The position numbers and the translations under genes are program-made. The notes below the pieces were generated by a model. It was not told the DNA's origin and did not search any database. It was given only the letters and a program-made list of their open reading frames with translations. Shown here piece by piece: positions 1-5,982 of a stretch of 15,735 bases of DNA; within the stretch, counting starts at the first letter, position 1; every line of letters begins with the position of its first letter. This stretch comes from a bacterium (GTDB lineage Bacteria; Armatimonadota; Fimbriimonadia; Fimbriimonadales; JBAXQP01), in contig JBAXQP010000024.1 of assembly GCA_037131655.1 (NCBI GenBank), forward strand, positions 1-15,735, written 5' to 3'.

Positions 1-67
1 GCGTAGCTCGCTGCGCACTTCGAAGAGCAGTGCAAGGAGATGCGTCAGTGACCTTCATCAGGAATAA

Positions 68-197
68 TGGGGCTTTGCACCTCTCGCTTGGCGGTTGAAA
101 CCGCAGTTGATATTGGCGTAGTCCATCTGCGTGGACTCTTGCGGATAGTCCGCGAAGTCGGACTAAGCTTTCAACAGCCGCGAATATATTCGCCAGT
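68..197 (+). repeat. Chain of palindromes, probable interspersed structured repeat
   Basis: Five short inverted repeats follow one another almost without gaps: GGGG/CCTC-like at 69-83, GCGGT/ACCGC at 91-104, AGTCCA/TGGACT at 120-137, AGTCCG/CGGACT at 147-164 and the perfect 14-nt palindrome GCGAATATATTCGC at 180-193. The outer pieces TGGCG (89-93) and CGCCA (191-195) can also pair, so the whole block could fold as a closed multi-branched structure. The two AGTCC hairpins look like variants of one another. This is seen directly. That it belongs to a dispersed family of intergenic palindromic repeats is my inference from its style; copies elsewhere in the genome cannot be checked here. Confidence 0.5.
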
Positions 198-198
198 C

Positions 199-218
199 AA
201 CCAATCCTATTGGTTTTT
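199..218 (+). terminator. Terminator-like hairpin after the palindrome chain
   Basis: AACCAAT (199-205) and ATTGGTT (209-215) form a 7-bp stem with a 3-nt loop, and a run of five T covers 214-218. On the plus strand this has the form of a weak intrinsic terminator placed directly after the palindrome chain. It would fit a short structured RNA read on the plus strand, but no promoter was identified. Confidence 0.4.
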
Positions 219-276
219 AAACATCCTCGAAAGCCTTGCTCCTACATCTGAAGAAATAAGCTTTAATAAAACAGCC

Positions 277-2217
277 CTATTTGCAATCAGGCTTCTTAGG
301 GAAGACTAGTACTCTTGCCTCATAGGGGGCTAGTTCAGGGAGACGTTGTTTCCCGTCGAAAGCGATTGGGGCGCAGGTGATTAGGTCTTTGCCGGTTGTT
401 TGCCATTCTGGGGGCAGGGCCATTGTTATCTGGCATGGTTTATCGCTTGGATTAACTACTACCGTGTAAAGGCAGGTCTTGTCGGTGAATGCCGTTGAAT
501 AGACTTTGGAAGGGATACCCTGAATGATCATGCTTACGGGTGTACTTGTCGCATTGAGGATATCGAATTGTCTCAGCTCCTTCACGATCCGCTTCATATG
601 GCCCCATTCACGTTCGAAGTTACCGGTGCGTTTAAGGTCGTTAAACGAATAGAACAGCAGTCCTTTGGCTCCGCTTACCAAGGCCATATAGGCCATGCAG
701 CGCTTTTCCTCAAAGGTTGGCGGTTGGGATTTCAAACTTGGCAGGTAAAGTGATTTATCCTGAGTTTGAACGGCAATCCAAACCGGCTTTCCTGTGGCCA
801 CAGCGGCTTTTGTCCAGTCAGCGACTACCGTTAAGGGCAACCCAGGCACCGGGGATGGGTCCGTGCCAAGAACATCGGTTGAATTGACAAACAAATCGAG
901 AGCATCGGGTTGATTGCTGATCGTAAAGCAGGGATGGTTTGGGTCCAATTCCGCTACCCAATTATAGTTGCGCTCCAGCTTTTGCTGAAACTCCATCCCC
1001 AGTTCATCATTGACATACCATGCTAAAAGGGCGGGGTGGTTGCGAAACGCGCTGACAACCCCTTTGACGATGGTCTCGGGTGTGTTCCAATCCCCAAGTC
1101 GTCTGAACTGAAGCGGAGAGCCTTCGTAGCAATCTTTGATAGAGGCAATAACCATCAGGTTATTCTTTTTCGCTTCATCGAGGTAGGACTGAATCTTGTC
1201 CATCCCCTTATAGATAAGACCGTAGCAGACGACGCTGTTGAAGCCGGCATCGGCAATCAATTTCAGTCTCTGCTCAGTTTCACCCGGCTGCCATCCGAAT
1301 TGGTCGTAAATACCGATTGGGACGAATAGTTTATTATTGACGTACATCAGCCCCTTTTCAAATCGAACTGTTGTAGGATTTATTGAACTAAGTTTAGTAA
1401 GAGTAGTTTGGAAACTGGCTTTCTCCTGCCTTGTTTTATCGAGCAATTTAACAGTCATTTTATAGGTATCAGGCGGCAAGTCTTTTGGGAGGATGATTTC
1501 ACAGAGCGTTTTTTTGGCTGTTGCAGGAATATTGGTTCCAAAGGTTCGACCCGAACTTACCCCCTGAGCGTTGGCTTTTATACTATATTCAGATGGATTA
1601 AGCCCTGGGAACAGTTCAATTGAAAGATGCACCTTTTCAGTCTGTGAAGTGAACTGACCGCGGTAGCTAGGGCTTAGAACAAAGACTTTCCAAAGCCGTG
1701 ATATGGTCTCTTCAACTGAAACATCATCGAACCAGGCAACTCCTGTACTTTTTGCTCTAACGTAGATGACAAAGAGCGCATAAGCGGCATCACTTGGGGC
1801 TGTCATCGAGACAGCTTCAAATCGTTGCCAGAGGTTAGTGCCTTTGAAGCCATTTGGATAGAACCCGCCGACATAATTGCCCTTAGAATCTCGCCACTCG
1901 AGCGCCAAAGATGCTCCAATTGGATCCGGCCCCTGAACCCCATTTGTTTGAATCCAAGCAGAGATTCGATAAGCATAGCCGGGTTTAACCGGAAATCGTT
2001 GGGTGCACGCCTTGCTGATACTCGGGTCGGAATTCATATATTTAAGCGATGTGCTGCCCGAGTGGGCGATAGTATTATCAAGAGACCAGAGGCTAGTGTC
2101 GGCGCCCCAACGGGTGTTCTCAAAGCTAGTGAACTCGAACTGAGTGTCATTTAAGATAGTCTGAGCTGATACTGATACGACAATCACGACCAAAAGGCAC
2201 AAGCAAAAAAGCCTCAT
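277..2217 (-). CDS. Secreted carbohydrate-binding, TIM-barrel glycoside-hydrolase-like protein
   Basis: The 646-residue product starts with a signal peptide (hydrophobic residues 3-17, likely cut after VSA near 18) and is probably exported. Residues about 20-170 look like a CBM4/9-type jelly-roll (AWFDDVSVEE near its end). A beta-rich linker domain spans about 175-275, a TIM-barrel of glycoside-hydrolase clan A style about 285-550, and a small beta domain closes the protein. The motif WYVNDE (400-405) at the expected strand-4 position offers E405 as acid/base. At strand 7, where the nucleophile Glu is normal, the sequence reads KPVWIAVQTQ (477-486) with no Glu, so the mechanism and even hydrolase activity are uncertain. 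The ATG at 2217 has GGAG about 8 nt upstream. The gene stands alone and is divergent from the STN-domain gene. An imperfect hairpin at 273-293 overlapping the stop, followed by TTTTATT, may end transcription. The substrate is not recognisable. Confidence 0.82.
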   Translation of the reverse strand: MRLFCLCLLVVIVVSVSAQTILNDTQFEFTSFENTRWGADTSLWSLDNTIAHSGSTSLKYMNSDPSISKACTQRFPVKPGYAYRISAWIQTNGVQGPDPIGASLALEWRDSKGNYVGGFYPNGFKGTNLWQRFEAVSMTAPSDAAYALFVIYVRAKSTGVAWFDDVSVEETISRLWKVFVLSPSYRGQFTSQTEKVHLSIELFPGLNPSEYSIKANAQGVSSGRTFGTNIPATAKKTLCEIILPKDLPPDTYKMTVKLLDKTRQEKASFQTTLTKLSSINPTTVRFEKGLMYVNNKLFVPIGIYDQFGWQPGETEQRLKLIADAGFNSVVCYGLIYKGMDKIQSYLDEAKKNNLMVIASIKDCYEGSPLQFRRLGDWNTPETIVKGVVSAFRNHPALLAWYVNDELGMEFQQKLERNYNWVAELDPNHPCFTISNQPDALDLFVNSTDVLGTDPSPVPGLPLTVVADWTKAAVATGKPVWIAVQTQDKSLYLPSLKSQPPTFEEKRCMAYMALVSGAKGLLFYSFNDLKRTGNFEREWGHMKRIVKELRQFDILNATSTPVSMIIQGIPSKVYSTAFTDKTCLYTVVVNPSDKPCQITMALPPEWQTTGKDLITCAPIAFDGKQRLPELAPYEARVLVFPKKPDCK

Positions 2218-2441
2218 TCAATTTCTCCAAAAAAGACTTACTGTGCTCAATTATCGGCATCCAGGTTCAAGGAGTGCAGGAGCTTAAAGCAAATTACATC
2301 TTTCCACGCCAGCTTTTTGCAGGTAATTTGAATGAAAACCGAGAAGTATCTTTGGTAATATCTCAATTACGGGAACTAGTTTTGAGTTGTTTACGTCCCA
2401 GATAGTAGGAGAATCAAACCGTAACATAAGGGATGATGTAT
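2218..2441. promoter_or_regulatory. Divergent intergenic region between two exported-protein genes
   Basis: These 224 nt must hold promoters for both flanking genes, which point away from each other. I see only weak candidates: GATAAT on the minus strand (2254-2249) with no good -35 partner, and GATAGT on the plus strand near 2401-2406 without a clear -35. No conserved riboswitch pattern or strong operator was seen. Confidence 0.3.
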
Positions 2442-3122
2442 ATGCTAAATATCAAACGAGTCTTTAGTTTTGTAGCTGTTTTAGCCCTTGGCGTAATGCT
2501 GTCCGCCCAAGGAGTAAATGATAACAAAAGTGCTTTATTGAGCAGTAAAACTTCTGAGGTTCTAAGCCCATTAGATCGACTTGTGACAGTGGATTTGGAA
2601 CAAGCCGATGTGGTGACAGCGCTTCAGCGTATTTGCAATAAAGTGGGCCTCTATTTCTCAATCGATAGCAATTTAACTGGAAAGGTTACGCTTCAAGTAG
2701 AGAAAAAACCATTTTCAGTTGCATTGGAAGCTGTTGTCGCACAGATTAACGCTAAATGGGAAGCTCAGTCTAAACCTGGTGAACCAGAGAGAATAATCTC
2801 TATTTCAATCGTGCCCTATAATGGCTTGCGTGGCAAACTAGTTGAAGGCAACCCTGATACTGTTTTCGTGCGAAATTTGCCGGTAGTGGTCGCGAGTAAG
2901 CCGGTTGAAGTAACTAGCCCACAACCTGAGGATAATGCGCAGGCGGATCAAGCCAATCTCGCACCTGAATACGATCCCTACTTTGATTACAATCCCTACG
3001 GCTTTAATTCCACTTACGGTTATCAGGGAGCTTTTGGACGAAGTCGCAGCGTTCGTTTTCTAATCCCACAGGTTACCTATTGGCCATCCTTTAACAATAA
3101 TCCCTATGGCTATTGGCCGTAG
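2442..3122 (+). CDS. Exported STN-domain (secretin/TonB short N-terminal) protein
   Basis: The product has 226 residues from the preferred ATG at 2442, which lies 8 nt after the Shine-Dalgarno AAGGGA (2428-2433). In-frame ATGs at 2433 and 2436 are too close to that site. A signal peptide (MLNIKRVFSFVAVLALGVML, then SAQG) directs export. Residues about 44-105 have the beta-alpha-beta-beta pattern of the STN domain: VTVDLEQADVVTALQRI, then a SNLTGKVTLQV stretch and a second helix. This fold forms the N-terminal periplasmic part of secretins and TonB-dependent receptors. No secretin or barrel domain follows. From about 174 the chain turns into a tail rich in Tyr, Asn, Pro and Gly, with NPYG twice. 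The family assignment rests on pattern alone. The role is unknown; a periplasmic or cell-surface adaptor is conceivable. A hairpin 42 nt after the stop may terminate it. Confidence 0.75.
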   Translation: MLNIKRVFSFVAVLALGVMLSAQGVNDNKSALLSSKTSEVLSPLDRLVTVDLEQADVVTALQRICNKVGLYFSIDSNLTGKVTLQVEKKPFSVALEAVVAQINAKWEAQSKPGEPERIISISIVPYNGLRGKLVEGNPDTVFVRNLPVVVASKPVEVTSPQPEDNAQADQANLAPEYDPYFDYNPYGFNSTYGYQGAFGRSRSVRFLIPQVTYWPSFNNNPYGYWP

Positions 3123-3164
3123 AGGTTAATTGAAAATAGTAACTGTTGGCAAGCACGATGTCTT

Positions 3165-3196
3165 AAGCCACTACTCTATAATTAGAGCAGTGGCTT
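3165..3196 (+). terminator. Hairpin terminator after the STN-domain gene
   Basis: AAGCCACTACTCTA (3165-3178) and TAGAGCAGTGGCTT (3183-3196) form a 14-bp stem around a 4-nt loop. There is one A-C mismatch on the plus strand, which is a G-T wobble on the minus strand. The T-rich tail (TTGAATTT) is only moderate. The position 42 nt after the plus-strand stop suits termination of the STN gene. It could also stop minus-strand reading from the tRNA-like relic beside it. Confidence 0.55.
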
Positions 3197-3214
3197 GAAT
3201 TTGGATTCAAATTA

Positions 3215-3310
3215 AACGAAGAGGGTAGGTTTCGAACCTAGGAGAGATGCATAGCTTGGGCTGGCTAGATGGAATTCTCTAATTAACCCAAGCTATGCTT
3301 TAGAACCTGT
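3215..3310 (-). pseudogene. Decayed tRNA-Ser copy (relic)
   Basis: On the minus strand the 3' part reads as a tRNA T-arm (TAGG TTCGAAA CCTA, 3240-3226) followed by CCCTCTTC. Over about 44 nt, including roughly 15 nt past the tRNA end, it aligns at about 80% with the 3' end of the intact tRNA-Ser at 4586-4630. The 5' side keeps a D-arm-like GCATAGCT also found in the intact tRNA. The acceptor strands no longer pair (AGGTTCTA against CCCTCTTC), and I can place neither an anticodon arm nor the long variable arm of tRNA-Ser. A 12-bp inverted repeat (3249-3260 with 3287-3298) now spans the middle. It is most likely a dead paralogue. A partial copy left by integration at the tRNA is an alternative. 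Confidence 0.5.
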
Positions 3311-3330
3311 ATTAGTACTGAATGAGGTTG

Positions 3331-4356
3331 CTATTTGACCTCAAACTGATAGGTGCGGCTGTCGCCTTCCTTGATAGCCAGCGTCTTTGGTGTCACATCT
3401 TTAGGGATCAGGAATAGCATCCGCAAGCGGACCTCGGCAAGCCCTTTGACGTTCTGGGCGAACGTCCGTGTGCCGGTAGCCAAGAAAAGATCCTTATAGG
3501 GAAGTTCCTCGCCGTCCGTGGATGTCAGTATTGGCGCGATCGTTTCCCAATTCACGTACTGTTCTGTGGGCGCTTCGTTTTTCATAAGCATTGTGACCAA
3601 CAGAAAACGTCCCTCTTCCTCTGGAGTATAGTCCCCTGTCGTGCTTGTGGTGTAGTCGCACTTCTCGATGGTTATATCGAAGTTCCCAAACGGATAAGAT
3701 GTGCCAACTACACTTGGCACTGTCTCAAGCGCAGTAGATCCTGTAGCGTCCGCTGGATCTGCTATTGGCGCAGTTAGCGGAGTCACTTTGTTCTTGATAT
3801 TGCCACTTAGGTCATAGCGTAAAACCGGTCCATCTCCTTCATCCGAAGGCAATACCATCAGTTTTGGCACTATGCTGTTAGCAGGCACAACTATTGGCGT
3901 TATGAGGTTCACCGTCTGCGTGGGCTTCAGGTTCATGGCTACTTGACTATGTTTGGGGTCATCCGCATCACCCCAATCGTTATTGCCCTCACAATTGGTG
4001 TTCGTTTTGTCAACAGCGGTGAATCTCAGGGAGTCCCACCTCACATATAGTTCTGTCTTTTGTGGATTCTGGACGGTGAAATGCAATATCAGCAGTTTCT
4101 CGTTTGCTTTTGGAACGTATACTTGATTACCTATGACTACTTGGTTAGTAGTAAACTCGGCGCTTTTCAGGCGAAAATAGATGGGGCTACGCTTGGATAT
4201 AGAGTAGACGGTTCCGAATTCTCCGTTGTCACCTGCAAGCCGTACGGTAGCGGCCTGGGGCTTCTTCGGTTGCGGTTTCACCGGTTTCTTTTTTGCAGCG
4301 GCGTTCGCTGTCATGAAGATGCAAAGAATCAGTGTTATCAAGAGAAGTTTTCGCAA
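3331..4356 (-). CDS. Exported protein with two DUF4352-like domains
   Basis: I place the start at TTG 4356, because GGAGG (4369-4365) lies 8 nt before it; a longer reading from TTG 4371 would translate the Shine-Dalgarno itself. The resulting 341 residues begin with LRKLLLITLILCIFMTANA, a signal peptide, then a Lys/Pro-rich linker. Two related beta-sandwich-like halves follow, about 40-180 and 215-341. Each has a strand pattern ending in N-x-P/x-P followed by YV-x-W (ELYVRWDS near 103 and EQYVNWET near 266) and a later hydrophobic I-x-P element (IVVPAN, FLIPKD). This resembles the DUF4352/immunoglobulin-like extracellular domain, so an internal duplication is likely. The fine family assignment is inference. 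It probably acts outside the cytoplasm. It is monocistronic, with a TATAAT box 43 nt upstream of the start. Confidence 0.7.
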   Translation of the reverse strand: MRKLLLITLILCIFMTANAAAKKKPVKPQPKKPQAATVRLAGDNGEFGTVYSISKRSPIYFRLKSAEFTTNQVVIGNQVYVPKANEKLLILHFTVQNPQKTELYVRWDSLRFTAVDKTNTNCEGNNDWGDADDPKHSQVAMNLKPTQTVNLITPIVVPANSIVPKLMVLPSDEGDGPVLRYDLSGNIKNKVTPLTAPIADPADATGSTALETVPSVVGTSYPFGNFDITIEKCDYTTSTTGDYTPEEEGRFLLVTMLMKNEAPTEQYVNWETIAPILTSTDGEELPYKDLFLATGTRTFAQNVKGLAEVRLRMLFLIPKDVTPKTLAIKEGDSRTYQFEVK

Positions 4357-4398
4357 GGTACTTTCCTCCAAGTTCGTGTTATCGTGAATTAGAATGAG

Positions 4399-4427
4399 AT
4401 TATACCCTTAGGCATGCCCCTCATGAG
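4399..4427 (-). promoter_or_regulatory. Promoter candidate for the DUF4352-like gene
   Basis: A perfect TATAAT lies on the minus strand at 4404-4399, 43 nt before the TTG start, which predicts an RNA leader of about 35 nt. The hexamer 17 nt upstream (4427-4422) matches the -35 consensus poorly, so recognition may depend on the -10 alone or on an activator. Confidence 0.45.
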
Positions 4428-4515
4428 ATTGGTGTTGAAGTTGAAATATCTCTGCGCTAAGGTCAATAAGGGAGGCAATCATAAGGGGGCGTTGATCTCG
4501 CGTTGCTCCCTTTTT

Positions 4516-4561
4516 ACAAATAACACCCCTCCGAGCCGATCTCTAGAGGGGTGTTATTTGT
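4516..4561 (-). terminator. Bidirectional intrinsic terminator downstream of tRNA-Ser
   Basis: A perfect 16-bp inverted repeat (4516-4531 with 4546-4561) encloses a 14-nt loop. The inner 8 bp, CACCCCTC/GAGGGGTG, are GC-rich, while the outer halves are A-rich on the 5' side and T-rich on the 3' side (TTATTTGT). The site can therefore act as stem plus U-tract in both directions. It lies 24 nt beyond the 3' end of the tRNA and is the natural end of that transcript. Confidence 0.65.
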
Positions 4562-4585
4562 ACCATATTAGGTTCAAATTCAAAC

Positions 4586-4670
4586 GGAGAAGGTGGGATT
4601 CGAACCCACGGAGGCTGACGCCTCACCGCATTTCGAGTGCGGCGCACTAGACCAGCTATGCGACCTCTCC
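4586..4670 (-). tRNA. tRNA-Ser (anticodon CGA)
   Basis: On the minus strand an 85-nt cloverleaf folds well. The acceptor stem is GGAGAGG with CCTTCTCC (one G-T pair), and the D-arm contains the AGCTGGTCTAGTG segment. The anticodon stem CCGCA/TGCGG encloses loop CTCGAAA with anticodon CGA. The long variable arm is GAGGC GTCA GCCTC, and the T-arm is GTGGG TTCGAAT CCCAC. A long variable arm with anticodon CGA gives serine, reading UCG codons. The CCA end is not encoded and must be added after transcription. A decayed relative lies about 1.35 kb away. Confidence 0.95.
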
Positions 4671-4688
4671 TTGTTACCGAAGCAGTAT

Positions 4689-4718
4689 ATTATGGCCGTT
4701 GCTTTGAGTGAAACTCAA
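4689..4718 (-). promoter_or_regulatory. Promoter candidate for tRNA-Ser
   Basis: On the minus strand TTGAGT (4718-4713) and CATAAT (4694-4689) stand 18 nt apart, 18 nt before the first base of the tRNA. These match 4/6 and 5/6 of the usual consensus. The -35 hexamer overlaps a small palindrome (TTGAGTGAAACTCAA), which could also form a short hairpin after the methyltransferase gene. Confidence 0.45.
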
Positions 4719-4728
4719 GGGATGTCTA

Positions 4729-5958
4729 TTAGTCTCTCCCCAGTATCTCCTTAACCTTCTTGTTCGCCTTGAGGTACCAGTCTTCGTAGCAATCTTCTAC
4801 CCGGCCGGTGAAGTCGGAGACATAGAGGGCTTCACGCATATGTTCGCGGGTGTGTGGATTGCCCATAAAATTGGGAGTGTCGGTGATTTCTTCTTTTATC
4901 ACATCCAGCGCTAGGTGGTCAGCGTCCATGTTGATTGGCTTGACGGCGCGTTTGACTTGGGTCATCAGCTCGTTGGCGATGACCAGGTGCTCATAGCTCA
5001 TCATTAGGGTGCAATCGAGAAGTCCCGTGGTGATGAAGTTGCCTCCGGCGGCAGCTCCGACATAGAGGCCCATGGCCAGATCAACGGCTGCGCGAATTCC
5101 GGGTTCTCTTGCGCCGGTATTGCCGGGGGAGATGCGTGAAGGAAGTTTGTAAAAATCTGCAAGTTGGACGCTGGCGATGCCCATCATATTGGCTTCCATC
5201 GTTCCCATCAAGAACTCGCCGTTTCTCATATCCATTGCGCCGCCAACGGAGCCGTAGATACAGGGTACTCCTGGTTGGGCTAGTTGAGCGAGCATCACAC
5301 CGGCTAGAATTTCAGCGTTTTGTTGCACTAGTGCGCCGGCAAAGGTGACTGGTCCGGTAGCTCCCATCATCACTTCGGGGGCAAGCATGACATAGCATCC
5401 TGGCCCTTTCTCACGGGACATTTTGATAATAAGCTCGACTTCGTCGTTTTGATACTGGAGTGGGCTAATGGGGTTACACCAGCAGAGGTAATGAGTGAAG
5501 TAAGATTTTTCAGGTTCCCCGGGCACAGGATCAGGATGGTGTTTCAAATCGAGTTTTGAACGGAAGATTAGATAACAAACGTCGATCCCGAAATTATCGA
5601 GCGCTTCGATCATTTTGATTTTGTCGGGGAGGTCCGAATACTCGCAGTCCCGATATGAACCTTTTTCGTATTCGTATATATAATATGGATTTCCGATTAG
5701 CGCGAAGTTGACTTCACCCTGTCGGAAGCTTCTTCCATTGAGTGTTAGCTTGTTGCGATCAGGCAGGGTGGAGAGGCATTCATCCAGTAATTCGGGGTGG
5801 AAATACACTCGATACCCATCTGTTTTGCACCCTTTGGCTTTGAATAGCTCAATTGCATTATCCGAGTTCCAAAAATGCACTCCCGCTTCGGCTAGCACCT
5901 TAAGGGTTGCCTGATGTATCGTCTGAATTTCTTCGTTGCTAAGTATCGTCAGTGGCAT
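4729..5958 (-). CDS. MttB-family (trimethylamine/betaine-type) methyltransferase
   Basis: The 409-residue product shows the MttB (COG5598) pattern. An N-terminal LSNEEIQTIHQATLKVLAEAG leads to a RVYFHPELL segment, and a glycine-rich barrel core (GPVTFAGAL, 202-210; SPGNTGAREPGIRAAV, 277-292) is followed by the usual C-terminal HTREHMREA...YEDW (369-394). Family members move a methyl group from a methylated amine to a corrinoid protein. Archaeal MttB carries pyrrolysine, but this gene has no in-frame TAG, like the bacterial betaine/carnitine-type relatives. At 409 residues it is shorter than the roughly 470-500 that I recall as usual. The strong site AAGGAGG lies about 9 nt before the ATG. It is the second gene of an operon, 24 nt after the PLP enzyme gene. 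No corrinoid protein or methyl-H4folate transferase gene is in the window, so the substrate and methyl acceptor are unknown. Confidence 0.82.
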   Translation of the reverse strand: MPLTILSNEEIQTIHQATLKVLAEAGVHFWNSDNAIELFKAKGCKTDGYRVYFHPELLDECLSTLPDRNKLTLNGRSFRQGEVNFALIGNPYYIYEYEKGSYRDCEYSDLPDKIKMIEALDNFGIDVCYLIFRSKLDLKHHPDPVPGEPEKSYFTHYLCWCNPISPLQYQNDEVELIIKMSREKGPGCYVMLAPEVMMGATGPVTFAGALVQQNAEILAGVMLAQLAQPGVPCIYGSVGGAMDMRNGEFLMGTMEANMMGIASVQLADFYKLPSRISPGNTGAREPGIRAAVDLAMGLYVGAAAGGNFITTGLLDCTLMMSYEHLVIANELMTQVKRAVKPINMDADHLALDVIKEEITDTPNFMGNPHTREHMREALYVSDFTGRVEDCYEDWYLKANKKVKEILGRD

Positions 5959-5982
5959 TTACTACTTCCTCCTTATAATAAA

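Larger units (their letters stand above)
1..276. other. Gene-free left edge rich in palindromes
   Basis: I see no credible gene here. A plus-strand open frame from 67 runs through the palindromes and into the 3' end of the next gene, resembles no family I know and is not annotated. The stretch carries the hairpin chain and terminator-like hairpin described separately. Positions 15-33 also contain a small GCACT/AGTGC hairpin. Whatever lies left of base 1 cannot be judged. Confidence 0.6.

Noticed and set aside
67..309. 80-residue open frame on the plus strand
   Set aside because: It runs through the palindrome chain and its hairpin terminator and overlaps the 3' end of a well-supported minus-strand gene; no ribosome site or family resemblance.
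3218..4610. Genomic island between the tRNA relic and tRNA-Ser
   Set aside because: The arrangement of direct 3'-end copies fits, but there is no integrase, recombinase or phage gene between them, and the copies match only about 80%; kept only as an alternative in the findings.
4414..4650. 78-residue plus-strand frame
   Set aside because: It spans the symmetric terminator and the tRNA-Ser gene, so it cannot be a normal coding gene.
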